NCBI RefSeq assembly: GCF_050586345.1
Contig: NZ_JBOCEF010000006.1
Coordinates: forward strand, 1 to 64,000
Direction of reading: 5' to 3'
Length of the DNA: 64,000 bases
From: JBOCEF01 sp050586345
GTDB lineage: Bacteria > Pseudomonadota > Alphaproteobacteria > Rhodobacterales > Rhodobacteraceae
This document shows positions 1 through 7,944 of this stretch, one piece after another (position 1 is the first letter of the stretch; each line of letters begins with the position of its first letter). The notes below the pieces were generated by a model that saw only the letters and a program-made list of their open reading frames with translations, was not told the origin of the DNA and did no database searches. A program made the translations under genes and the position numbers.

Positions 1-73
<73 letters not shown>

Positions 74-86
74 CCGCGTTTTCATG

Positions 87-153
87 GCCATGTTAACCCT
101 GATTCCGCCGTGGCGGCCGCCCCCGGCCGCCCGCGCCGGGCGCCATGGTAACC
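87..153. promoter_or_regulatory. Two near-identical GCCATGkTAACC sites upstream of the chemoreceptor gene
   Basis: GCCATGTTAACC (87-98) and GCCATGGTAACC (142-153) differ at one base and lie 55 bp apart, about five helical turns. They sit in the leader of the chemotaxis operon. Read on the other strand they contain TTAACATG and TTACCATG, which loosely resemble the CtrA half-site TTAACCAT that controls motility genes in many alphaproteobacteria. The CtrA link is inference. Confidence 0.3.
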
Positions 154-211
154 GCGTCTTAGATTCCCGCCCCGATGATGCCCCCGGGATTATCGAGGTT
201 GGGACCGAGCG

Positions 212-2515
212 ATGAACGCCACACCGAATACGGCCGCGAAGACCGGGGCCGCCGCAGACGCCGCCGCAGACGCCGCCGACGACGACGCCTACGGGGCCGA
301 CGCGACGACCGGGGCCGTGATGGACGCGCTGAACCGCGTCCAGGCGGTGATCGAGTTCGACCTTCAGGGCAACATCCTGTCGGCCAACGACAATTTCCTC
401 CGGGCCATGGGCTATGCGCCGGAGGAGGTCGCCGGCCGCCGTCACCGGATGTTCTGCGACCCCGCGCTGGTCGCGTCGGACGACTACAAGGACATGTGGA
501 CCCGGCTCGCCATGGGCCAGCCCGTGGCCGGGGAATCCCGCCGCATCGGCAAGAACGGGCGCGAGGTGTGGATCAACGCCTCCTACACCCCGGTGATGGA
601 TGCCGCGGGCAAGCCGGTGAAGGTGGTGAAATTCGCCACCGACGTCACCGCGCAGAAGCAGGCGCACCAGGTCGCCCTGCGCAAGATGACGGGGTTCGAG
701 AATTCGACGGTCGCGATGATGACCATCGACCGCGACTTCGTGGTGCAGGAGGTGAACGCGGCCACGCGGCGGTTGCTGGCGGACTACGCCACTGAATTCG
801 CCAAGATCTGGCCGTCCTTCGACCCCGGCAAGATCGTCGGGACCAATATCGACCAGTTCCACAAGAACCCCGCCCACCAGCGCAAGATGCTGGCCGACCC
901 GTCGCGCCTGCCGGTGCGCACCGACATCTCGGTGGGCGAGCTGAAATTCGCGCTCAATGTCGGCGGGATCTTCGACGAGGACGGGGCCTATGTCGGCAAC
1001 ATCCTCGAATGGGCCGACGTGACCCAGGAGCGGGTGAACGCCGGCGTGCTCGCCGCGCTCGACCGGGCGCAGGCGGTGATCGAGTTCGACCTCAAGGGCA
1101 CGATCCTGGGGGCCAACCAGAATTTCCTCGACACCATGGGCTACACGCTGGACGAGATCCGCGGCCGCCAGCACCGCATCTTCTGCGACCCCGAATACGC
1201 CGCCAGCGGCGCCTATCGCGCGTTCTGGGAAGACCTGTCCGAGGGGCGCTTCGCCACCGGCGAATACCAGCGCTTCGGCAAGAACGGCAAGGAGGTGTGG
1301 ATCAACGCCTCCTACAACCCGATCCTCGACGCGTCGGGCAAGGCGTTCAAGGTGGTGAAATTCGCCACCGACATCACCGAGGAGAAGCAGCGCATCGCCG
1401 AGCAGGACGGCAAGATGGCCGCGATCAGCCGCGCGCAGGCGGTGATCGAGTTCGAGCTCGACGGCGCCATCATCACGGCGAACGACAACTTCCTCGCCGT
1501 CACCGGCTACGCGCTGGAGGAGATCCGCGGCAAGCATCACCGGATGTTCTGCGAGCCGGACTTCGTCCACAGCGCCGAGTACAAGCGGTTCTGGGCCGAT
1601 CTCGCCGCGGGCGAATTCGCCGCCGCGCAGTACAAGCGCATCGGCAAGGGCGGCAAGGAGGTGTGGATCAGCGCCTCCTACAACCCCATCTTCGACGCCA
1701 AGGGCAAGCCGTTCAAGGTGGTGAAATACGCAACCGACATCACCGGGCAGAAGGCGGTGGAGGCGAATGTCGCCCGCATCGCCGACGATTTCCGCCGCCA
1801 GTCCGCCGACATCTCGGCCCAGGCCCAGAACGTGGCCTCGGGCGCGCAGTCGCTCGGCTGCACGACCGAGGAGATCAACGCCGCGGTCGAGGAGCTGAGC
1901 GCCTCCATCGACTCCATCGCGCAGAACACCGGCATGGCGGACGAGGTCGCCAAGCGCACCCGCCACGAGGCCGATCTCGGGGCCAAGGCCATCGACCGGT
2001 CGATCGAGGCGATGGACCTGATCAACGCCTCGTCCGAGGAGATCAGCGAGATCGTGAAGGTGATCAACAAGATCGCCGACCAGACCAACCTGCTGGCCTT
2101 CAACGCGGCGATCGAGGCCGCGCGGGCGGGCGAGCACGGGCTCGGCTTCTCGGTGGTCGCGGACGAGGTGCGCAAGCTGGCCGAACGGTCCAGCCAGGCG
2201 ACCGAGGAGATCTCCAAGCTGATCACCCAGACCGTCAAACGGGTCGCGCAGGGCAGCGAGGTGTCGCGCGGCGCGGGCGAGGCGTTCTCGCGCATCCTGG
2301 CGGGGATCGAGGACACCACCGAATCGATCACCCAGATCTCGGTCGCGGCGAATGAGCAGCAGACCGCGGCCCGCGACGTGGCCGAGGCGATCCAGGCCAT
2401 CGTCGACGCGACCGAGCAGGCCGTGGTGGCGTCCGACACCATCGCCGCGGCCACCGACGGGCTGAGCGGCGGCGCGCAGGAGCTGACCGTCGAAATCGCG
2501 AAGCTCGACGCGTGA
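212..2515 (+). CDS. Soluble methyl-accepting chemotaxis protein with four PAS domains
   Basis: This 767-residue chemoreceptor has no membrane segment, so it should act in the cytoplasm. An Ala-rich head (1-35) precedes PAS1 (about 40-150). PAS2 (about 160-275) is of a different subtype, with a DQFHKNPAHQRKML motif. PAS3 (about 283-398) and PAS4 (about 405-520) follow. PAS1, 3 and 4 are near copies sharing VIEF, GKxGxEVWI and KVVK(F/Y)ATD. The signalling domain (about 527-767) carries the classic hairpin tip around 618-668 (INKIADQTNLLAFNAAIEAA). The protein ends KLDA with no CheR/CheB-binding pentapeptide tether. PAS domains usually sense redox state, flavin, haem or small ligands, but no cofactor residue was identified. 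Its stop overlaps the cheR start (GTGA). The start at 212 has only a weak purine-rich leader. Confidence 0.93.
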   Translation: MNATPNTAAKTGAAADAAADAADDDAYGADATTGAVMDALNRVQAVIEFDLQGNILSANDNFLRAMGYAPEEVAGRRHRMFCDPALVASDDYKDMWTRLAMGQPVAGESRRIGKNGREVWINASYTPVMDAAGKPVKVVKFATDVTAQKQAHQVALRKMTGFENSTVAMMTIDRDFVVQEVNAATRRLLADYATEFAKIWPSFDPGKIVGTNIDQFHKNPAHQRKMLADPSRLPVRTDISVGELKFALNVGGIFDEDGAYVGNILEWADVTQERVNAGVLAALDRAQAVIEFDLKGTILGANQNFLDTMGYTLDEIRGRQHRIFCDPEYAASGAYRAFWEDLSEGRFATGEYQRFGKNGKEVWINASYNPILDASGKAFKVVKFATDITEEKQRIAEQDGKMAAISRAQAVIEFELDGAIITANDNFLAVTGYALEEIRGKHHRMFCEPDFVHSAEYKRFWADLAAGEFAAAQYKRIGKGGKEVWISASYNPIFDAKGKPFKVVKYATDITGQKAVEANVARIADDFRRQSADISAQAQNVASGAQSLGCTTEEINAAVEELSASIDSIAQNTGMADEVAKRTRHEADLGAKAIDRSIEAMDLINASSEEISEIVKVINKIADQTNLLAFNAAIEAARAGEHGLGFSVVADEVRKLAERSSQATEEISKLITQTVKRVAQGSEVSRGAGEAFSRILAGIEDTTESITQISVAANEQQTAARDVAEAIQAIVDATEQAVVASDTIAAATDGLSGGAQELTVEIAKLDA

Positions 2516-3402
2516 CCGACGCGGCCCGCCCCACCCCCCGGCCCGAATTCGTGCCCGTGGACCTGTCCAAGTCCATGACGGACGCCGAGTTCGCGAAGCT
2601 CCGGTCCATCGTCTACGCGCAGACCGGGATCAGCATCGGCGACTCGCGCCGCTCGATGCTGGTCACGCGCCTGCGGCCGCGGCTGCGGGCGCTGGGCCTC
2701 GACGACTACAAGTCCTACGCGGCCCGGGTCGCGCAGGACCCGGTCGAGATGCAGGAGCTGACCGACCGCGTCACCACGAACGAGACCTATTTCTACCGCA
2801 CCCCGCGGGTCTGGGCGCATTTCCGGGACGTGTTCCTGCCCGCAGGCGCGGCGCGCGCGAAGGGCCGCCCGTTGCGGGTCTGGTCCGCCGCCGCCTCGAC
2901 GGGAGAGGAGGCGCATACCGCGGCCGTCTTCCTCGAGGAGGTGCGCGCCAAGACCGCCGGGTTCGACTACGCCGTGCTCGGCACCGACATTTCCACCCGG
3001 GTGCTGGAGGCGGCGAAGGCCGGGCGCTACCAGGGGCGCGCCACCGCGCGGTTCCTGGCCGAGCAGCCGGAGCTGTTCGGGCGGCACATGCGCGGCTCGG
3101 AGGAGGCGGGCTGGACCGTCGCGCCCGAGATCGCGAAGCGCATCCGGTTCCGCCAGCACAACCTGCTGCAGCCGCTGTCCAACGCGCCGCAGTTCGACGC
3201 GGTCTTCCTGCGCAACGTGCTGATCTATTTCAGCGCCGCCGACCAGGAGGCGATCCTGCGCCACGTGCGCCGGGTGATCCACCCCGAGGGAGTGCTGTTC
3301 ATCGGCGAATCCGAGACGCTCAAGCATATCGACACCGGGTTCGAACAGGTCGAGCCGATCATCTATCGGCCGGTTCTTCGCGTCCCGGGGGGGGGAGCAT
3401 GA
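2512..3402 (+). CDS. cheR: Chemotaxis protein methyltransferase CheR
   Basis: CheR transfers methyl groups from S-adenosylmethionine to glutamates on chemoreceptors during adaptation. The 296-residue product has the usual all-alpha N-domain (about 20-85), the conserved NETYFYR segment (90-96), a SAM-binding loop SAAASTGEEAHT (125-136) and the late family motif FLRNVLIYF. The GTG start at 2512 overlaps the chemoreceptor stop. The end overlaps cheD through ATGA, so translation of the three is probably coupled. No CheB or CheA lies in the window, so methylation balance and kinase output must use proteins encoded elsewhere. Length and motifs are normal for the family. Confidence 0.95.
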   Translation: MTDAARPTPRPEFVPVDLSKSMTDAEFAKLRSIVYAQTGISIGDSRRSMLVTRLRPRLRALGLDDYKSYAARVAQDPVEMQELTDRVTTNETYFYRTPRVWAHFRDVFLPAGAARAKGRPLRVWSAAASTGEEAHTAAVFLEEVRAKTAGFDYAVLGTDISTRVLEAAKAGRYQGRATARFLAEQPELFGRHMRGSEEAGWTVAPEIAKRIRFRQHNLLQPLSNAPQFDAVFLRNVLIYFSAADQEAILRHVRRVIHPEGVLFIGESETLKHIDTGFEQVEPIIYRPVLRVPGGGA

Positions 3403-3884
3403 GCGTGGCGACCAAGCTGCACGTGCAGATCGGCGAGGTGAAGGTGGGCCGGGAAGGGCAGGTGCTGACCGCGATCCTGGGGTCCTGCATCGGGCTCGGC
3501 TTCCTCGATCCCGCCCGCGGGATCTACGGGCTCGCGCATTGCCTGCTGTCCAATTCCGGCAAGGAATCCACCGAGATCACCGGGCGTCACGTCGACGAGG
3601 CGGTCCGCTCGCTCGTCGCGCTGATGAAGATCGGTCCCGAGGAACTGCGCAAGGTGAAGGCGATCGTGGTCGGCGGCGCCAACATGACCATGCCGGTCGA
3701 CACCGATCCCAGCCGCCTGGTCGGCTCCATCAACTCGGGCAGCGCCTACCGGGCCGTGCGCAAGCTCGGGGTCCGCAACATCCACGAGGACACGGGCGGC
3801 GTGCTCGGGCGCAAGGTGACCATCGACTGCACCACCGGCGCCTTCGACGTCGCCGTGATCCCCCGCATCGGAGCGAAGCCATGA
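3399..3884 (+). CDS. cheD: Chemoreceptor glutamine deamidase CheD
   Basis: CheD deamidates glutamines on chemoreceptors to glutamate, and in some species also docks with CheC or receptors to tune signalling. The 161-residue product shows the Thr-Cys-His triad at Thr24, Cys30 (LGSCIGLG) and His47 (GLAHCLLS). This has exactly the spacing of Thr21, Cys27 and His44 in the Thermotoga enzyme, so it is probably active. A GGGGGGAGC leader precedes its ATG, which overlaps the cheR stop. Its own stop overlaps the next start, placing it inside a four-gene coupled operon. No CheC partner is visible. Confidence 0.95.
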   Translation: MSVATKLHVQIGEVKVGREGQVLTAILGSCIGLGFLDPARGIYGLAHCLLSNSGKESTEITGRHVDEAVRSLVALMKIGPEELRKVKAIVVGGANMTMPVDTDPSRLVGSINSGSAYRAVRKLGVRNIHEDTGGVLGRKVTIDCTTGAFDVAVIPRIGAKP

Positions 3885-5509
3885 CCCTGACGCCGGGAGA
3901 GGCGGGAGGGCCCGCCGCCCCCGGGGGCGCCGCGCCGCCCCCGGATGACCCGGGGGCCGGGGCCGCCCCCGCCGACGCGCCGGTTCCCGCCCCGGTCCCC
4001 GAGGCGTCGGCGTCGATCTTCGGGTCCTTCTGGCTCGACGGGTCGGAATTCGCGCTGCGCGTCGGCGTGGTCCGCGAGGTGGTGAACGAGCCGGAGACGA
4101 TCTCGGCCATGCCTCTCTCGCCGCCCTTCATGCTGGGCCTGTTCAACCTGCGCGGCGCGATCATCCCCGTTGTCGACCTGCGCCGCCTGCTGGAACGCCC
4201 CCCGCGCGAGGCGGGCGAGGGCAAGGTCGCGATCATCGAGGATGGCGACCTCTGCGTCGGGCTGATGTTCGACCATACCGGCGAGGTGCTGAACGCCCAG
4301 CACGCCGCGCGGGTCGATTTCCGGCCGCGGGCGGGCAAGCCCAAGGACGTGGTGGTCGAGGGGCTGCTGAAGCTCGAGAACGGCGAGCGGATCGTCCAGA
4401 TCCTCGACCCGTACGAGATCCTGAACCTCGAGCGCGTCCCGGTCGGCGACACCCTCTCCAGGCGCCGCGCGGAGACCGCGTCGACCCGCGGGCCGCGTTA
4501 CAGCGGCATCTCGTTCCAGTTCGGGCACACCACCTGCGCCATGGACCTGCGCTTCGTGCGCGAGGTGCTCGAAGCGCCGCAGATCATGAGCTCGGTCCTC
4601 GTCCACGACTGCTTCGTGGGGGTGGTGAACCTGCGCGGCACCATCATCCCGGTCGCGGATTTCCGCAACTTCATGGGCGACGACGCCGCGCTGGGCAAGA
4701 GCCAGGAGATGCCGGTCCGGCGCAAGATGCTGGTGGTGGAGACCGACGGCGGCGTCATCGGCCTGCTGATCTACTCGGTCAACAGCATCATCTCGTTCTT
4801 CCGCGACGAAATCCTGAAGTTCAGCAAGCTCGCCCTGCCGCGCGAAGACGTGGTCAGCGGCTGCCTGCTGAGCAAGGAGAACGAGATCGTCATACTGCTC
4901 GACCACGACGCGCTGCGCCACGACCCGATCCTGGCCGACACCGCCCGGCGCTGCCGCGAATTCCACGCCTCCGAACATGCCGCCAACGCGCTGGCGAAGA
5001 AGAAGGAGAAGGAGGTGCAGGCCCACACGCGGCGCACCTTCATCGTCTTCACCTTCGAGCGGCGCTTCGCGCTGGAGACCGCGGATGTCTGCGAGGTGAT
5101 CCCCTATCCCGACACGCTGCTGCACCCGCCCTATACCATCGAGTTCGTGGACGGGATCATCAGCCTGCGCGAGGAGCTGATCACCCTGATCAACCTGCGC
5201 AAGCTCTACGGCCTGCCGGCGTCGAGGAGCGAGAGGCGCGGGCGGGTGCTGATCTTCCGGCACGAGGACCGCAAGTACGGCATCACCGTGGATTCGGTGG
5301 ACGAGATCGTCACCACCCTCGACGGCAAGGTGGCCGAGCTGAAATCCTTCGGGCAGCAGAAGGAATCGAAGGTCATGGCCGAGGACGTGAGCGGCTGCAT
5401 CCAGAGCCCGACGGCGGGCAGCGTGATGGTCCTCGACATCGCCTCGGTGCTGGGCCGCTGCTTCAAGGCGCTCGAGGGCCAGAAGGCGGCGGCCGCCGCC
5501 GCGCTCTGA
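3881..5509 (+). CDS. Chemotaxis coupling protein with three CheW domains
   Basis: The 542-residue product starts at the ATG overlapping the cheD stop; an upstream in-frame extension would run through cheD and is not credible. A Pro/Ala-rich head (1-45) is followed by three CheW-like domains at about 47-185, 206-350 and 383-530. Each has the glycine/arginine core seen as GLFNLRGAIIPVVDL, GVVNLRGTIIPVADF and GIISLREELITLINL. A charged linker (KKKEKE) separates domains 2 and 3. Single CheW domains bridge receptors to the kinase CheA. Tandem CheW proteins are less common and could crosslink arrays or scaffold several receptors. There is no HPt or kinase part, so this is not CheA or CheV. It is the last gene of the operon. 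Confidence 0.9.
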   Translation: MTLTPGEAGGPAAPGGAAPPPDDPGAGAAPADAPVPAPVPEASASIFGSFWLDGSEFALRVGVVREVVNEPETISAMPLSPPFMLGLFNLRGAIIPVVDLRRLLERPPREAGEGKVAIIEDGDLCVGLMFDHTGEVLNAQHAARVDFRPRAGKPKDVVVEGLLKLENGERIVQILDPYEILNLERVPVGDTLSRRRAETASTRGPRYSGISFQFGHTTCAMDLRFVREVLEAPQIMSSVLVHDCFVGVVNLRGTIIPVADFRNFMGDDAALGKSQEMPVRRKMLVVETDGGVIGLLIYSVNSIISFFRDEILKFSKLALPREDVVSGCLLSKENEIVILLDHDALRHDPILADTARRCREFHASEHAANALAKKKEKEVQAHTRRTFIVFTFERRFALETADVCEVIPYPDTLLHPPYTIEFVDGIISLREELITLINLRKLYGLPASRSERRGRVLIFRHEDRKYGITVDSVDEIVTTLDGKVAELKSFGQQKESKVMAEDVSGCIQSPTAGSVMVLDIASVLGRCFKALEGQKAAAAAAL

Positions 5510-5646
5510 CCCCCCGCCCCGGGGGCGGGCCGGGGGCAGGGCCGGGGGCCGTGGCGGGGGGCAGTGGCAGGGGGTAGTGGCAGGGGGGCGCGACCGGCGC
5601 ACGGGCCCCGCGCGGCGCGGCCCCCGGCGTTCGAAGCGCGCGGCGC

Positions 5647-6153
5647 TCAGCGGCCGCGGCGGACCTTCTGCAGCGCGGTGTCGAGGGCCTGCAGGAACTG
5701 CGCGCGGTCGCGGTTCGAGAACGGCGCCTGGCCCTTCATCCCCTCGGCCGCGACCCCGGCCCCGGCGCGCAGGTCCTCCATGATCGCGCGGGTGGCGACG
5801 GCGCCGCCGATGGAGCCCTCGGTGAAGGGAACCCCCTTGGGCGAGAGCACCGCGGCCGCCCCTTCTTTCAGACACCGGTCCGCCAGCAGAATGTCCTGGG
5901 TGATCGCCACCGCGCCCGGCCCCGTCGCGCAGCGTTCGACCACCCGGTCGTCGGCGGCGTCGAAGCCCGACCCCACGACCTCTAGCGCCACCAGCGGGTG
6001 CTGCGGCAGCCGCAGATAGCCGTTGGCGATGAAGATCATCGGGATCTTCAGGCGGAAGCACACCTTCTGCACCTCCTCCTTCACCGGGCAGGCGTCGGCG
6101 TCGACCAGGACGCGCGGGCCGGTCGTGGGGAAGTCGGCGGCGGAGAGGGACAT
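5647..6153 (-). CDS. YaiI/YqxD family protein (UPF0178, DUF188)
   Basis: This 168-residue protein belongs to a widely conserved family with a PIN-like fold and unproven function. The N-terminal VDADACPVK (about 17-25), the DDRVVE and TQDILLA segments and the late RDRAQFL motif are its hallmarks, with acidic residues placed as in metal-dependent nucleases. I chose the ATG at 6153 because the alternative start 67 codons upstream adds only Arg/Pro-rich, non-conserved sequence. It stands alone, facing the chemotaxis operon. A palindrome at 6313-6330 lies between it and the divergent PepSY gene. Confidence 0.9.
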   Translation of the reverse strand: MSLSAADFPTTGPRVLVDADACPVKEEVQKVCFRLKIPMIFIANGYLRLPQHPLVALEVVGSGFDAADDRVVERCATGPGAVAITQDILLADRCLKEGAAAVLSPKGVPFTEGSIGGAVATRAIMEDLRAGAGVAAEGMKGQAPFSNRDRAQFLQALDTALQKVRRGR

Positions 6154-6490
6154 GGGACGGCTCCGGCAGGCAGGGAGGGGACGGCTGAACGGCGGCGGGG
6201 ACCGCCGGCGCGGCCCCCACGCAGCATGGCGATGCGCGGGCCGGGCGCAAGGGGCGGCGGGGCGCGCGGCGGCGCGGGCCCGCGGGGCGGAGAAAAAACC
6301 AGTGAATTCAATCGTAAGCGCGCGCTTACGGGGCCGATTTACGCCCCGCGGCAATGGTTCGGGCGGTCCGGAAGGGGCAAGTCATGGCCAGCGGCGGGCC
6401 GATCCCCGGCCGCGTCGCACCGGGCCGCCGCCTGTTCCCCCAAGCACACCCTGGGCGGCGGCCCGCCCCCTCTCGCAAAGGAGACGCACC
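6154..6490. other. Divergent intergenic region with an 18-bp palindrome
   Basis: No supported gene lies in these 337 bases between the YaiI-family gene and the PepSY operon. An A+T-richer patch around 6295-6320 contains the perfect palindrome listed separately. Open frames crossing this stretch are low-complexity Arg/Gly/Pro translations of GC-rich DNA. Confidence 0.7.
6313..6330. promoter_or_regulatory. Perfect 18-bp palindrome, candidate operator
   Basis: CGTAAGCGCGCGCTTACG is a perfect inverted repeat without a loop, the shape of a dimeric repressor or activator site. It lies between divergent genes, about 160 bp upstream of the PepSY operon. A related palindrome, GTAAG-N5-CTTAC, flanks the far end of that operon at 7899-7913. 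The bound regulator is unknown. The membrane LuxR-type protein of the operon is one candidate (inference). Confidence 0.5.
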
Positions 6491-6772
6491 ATGCGCAAAT
6501 TCATCCCCGCCGCCTTCGCCCTCGTCCTCGCCGTTCCCGCGGCGGCCTCCGAGACCGCCGCCCCGGGCGATTTCGGCGCCATCCAGGTCGGCGCCCAGGC
6601 CGGCGCGACCATGCAGGACGTGACCGGCTGGCTCGCCGCGCAGGGCGCGGAGGTCCGCAAGAGCGAGATGGAGGACGGCAAGATCGAGGTCTATTTCGTC
6701 AAGGACGGCAAGATGGGCGAGATCTACGTCTCGACCGCCACCGGCGCCGTGACCAAGGTCAAGCGCAAGTGA
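6491..6772 (+). CDS. Exported PepSY-domain protein
   Basis: The 93-residue product begins with a signal peptide (about 1-20, MRKF then an Ala/Val-rich core ending at AAAS). A short PepSY-like domain follows, with a helix (VTGWLAAQGAEV) and a beta pair ending DGKMGEIYVSTATGAV. PepSY domains occur in protease inhibitors and next to membrane redox proteins; the exact role is unknown. A GGAGACGCACC leader supports the ATG. The stop overlaps a GTG start of the cytochrome b561 gene, so the two are probably co-translated. The protein should act in the periplasm beside that cytochrome. Confidence 0.88.
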   Translation: MRKFIPAAFALVLAVPAAASETAAPGDFGAIQVGAQAGATMQDVTGWLAAQGAEVRKSEMEDGKIEVYFVKDGKMGEIYVSTATGAVTKVKRK

Positions 6773-7344
6773 CCGCCGCCGAGAATATGGAGACCGGGCG
6801 CGAAGGCGCCCGGTCCGTCCGCGCCTGGGATCCGCTGGTGCGCCTGCTCCACTGGACCCTCGTCACCGCCATCCTGCTCAACGCCGTCGTGCTGGAGGAG
6901 GAGAGCAGGATCCACGAATATGTCGGCTGGATCGCCCTTGGCGTCGTGGTCACCCGCATGGCCTGGGGGCTGATCGGCTCGAAACCGGCGCGGCTCCGGT
7001 CTTTCCTGCCCAACCCGCGGGCGGCCCTGCGTCACGGGGCGGAATTGCTCCGCGGCGAGAAAACCGTGCACCTGTCGCACAATCCGATCGGCGCGCTGAT
7101 GGTCTGGAACCTGTGGGCCTGCATCGGCGGACTGGCGGCGACGGGGTACATGATGGGCACGATCCAGTTCTTCGGAATGGAATGGGTGGAGGAGCTGCAC
7201 GAGGCGATCTTCGGCTGGCTCATCGCCTCGATCGTGCTGCATCTCGGCGGCGTGCTGCTCGACGCGCTGCTCAGCGGCGACACCCCCGGCGCGCCGATGA
7301 CCAGGGGCCGCCGCCGCATCCCGGACGGGGCGCGGGTGGAATGA
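6769..7344 (+). CDS. Cytochrome b561-type membrane protein
   Basis: This 191-residue di-haem b-type cytochrome resembles the cytochrome b subunits of Ni,Fe-hydrogenase and the b561 family. It begins with the family signature WDPLVRLLHW. Four membrane segments lie at about 24-42, 51-69, 106-130 and 145-168. Histidines 28, 49, 104, 144 and 158 are candidate haem ligands. It probably passes electrons across the cytoplasmic membrane; the partner is unknown. The GTG at 6769 overlaps the PepSY stop. An ATG at 6787 is an alternative six codons in. The stop overlaps the ATG of the next gene. Confidence 0.88.
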   Translation: MTAAENMETGREGARSVRAWDPLVRLLHWTLVTAILLNAVVLEEESRIHEYVGWIALGVVVTRMAWGLIGSKPARLRSFLPNPRAALRHGAELLRGEKTVHLSHNPIGALMVWNLWACIGGLAATGYMMGTIQFFGMEWVEELHEAIFGWLIASIVLHLGGVLLDALLSGDTPGAPMTRGRRRIPDGARVE

Positions 7345-7883
7345 TCGAGGCCCGCGTCATCCGGGCCTGGGCGGCCTTCTTCACGGCCGAGCGGCGGGCG
7401 GCGACGCTCGCCGCCATCATCATGGTGCAGGGCCTGTGCGCGCTGTTCTTCATCGCCGACGTGATCATCGACCTCGGCGAAGGCGACCACCTCGACCACC
7501 TGCACATGACGCTGGAGGCCGCGGCCTCGCTGGCGCTGATCGGCGGCATGGTGTTCCTGATGCTGGAGCTGCGCCGGATGCTGGCCCGGATGCAGGAGAT
7601 GGACGCCGGCCTGCGCGCCGCCCGCGGCCGGATGGGCGAGGTGATCGAGGGGTTCTTCGACGACTGGGGCCTGACCCCGTCGGAGCGCGACGTGGCGCTG
7701 ATGATCCTCAAGGGCTTCGAGAACAAGGAGATCGCCGAGATCCGCGGCGCCGCCCCCGGCACGGTCCGGGCGCAGAGCGCCAAGGTCTATGCCAAGGCGG
7801 GCGTCGGCGGGCGCGCGCAGCTGCTGTCGCTGTTCATGGACGAGCTTCTGTCCGGCGAAGCCCCGGCCCACGGGGCGGGCTGA
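7341..7883 (+). CDS. Membrane-anchored LuxR-family (GerE-type HTH) regulator
   Basis: The 180-residue protein has two N-terminal membrane segments (about 20-43 and 57-77). A charged helical linker (78-107) rich in Arg/Met/Glu follows, and then a C-terminal LuxR/GerE helix-turn-helix (about 110-170: LTPSERDVALMILKGFENKE, then GTVRAQSAKVYAKAG). No receiver or autoinducer domain is present, so the membrane part probably senses the state of the bilayer or of the neighbouring cytochrome (inference). It overlaps the cytochrome stop by ATGA. The PepSY, cytochrome b561 and membrane LuxR genes thus form a compact redox-sensing unit. The paired palindromes flanking the operon are possible targets. Confidence 0.85.
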   Translation: MIEARVIRAWAAFFTAERRAATLAAIIMVQGLCALFFIADVIIDLGEGDHLDHLHMTLEAAASLALIGGMVFLMLELRRMLARMQEMDAGLRAARGRMGEVIEGFFDDWGLTPSERDVALMILKGFENKEIAEIRGAAPGTVRAQSAKVYAKAGVGGRAQLLSLFMDELLSGEAPAHGAG

Positions 7884-7898
7884 CCCCTCGCAATTCCC

Positions 7899-7913
7899 GT
7901 AAGGCGGCCTTAC
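7899..7913. promoter_or_regulatory. GTAAGGC-G-GCCTTAC inverted repeat upstream of the luciferase-like gene
   Basis: A 15-bp perfect inverted repeat lies in the 61-bp gap between the LuxR-type gene and the flavin monooxygenase gene. Its outer half-sites, GTAAG and CTTAC, match those of the palindrome at 6313-6330, with a spacer one base shorter. It could be a shared operator or a small stem-loop. Confidence 0.4.
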
Positions 7914-7944
7914 ATTCGTCTGGGCGCAACGACCGGAGGCCGCG

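Noticed and set aside
1678..3327. A 549-codon minus-strand frame opposite the chemoreceptor and cheR
   Set aside because: It overlaps two motif-complete genes and has no recognisable domain or leader.
5510..5560. GC-rich inverted repeat after the triple-CheW gene as a terminator
   Set aside because: The CCCGCCCC/GGGGCGGG arms are almost adjacent, leaving a one-base loop, and no T tract follows, so a functional hairpin is doubtful.
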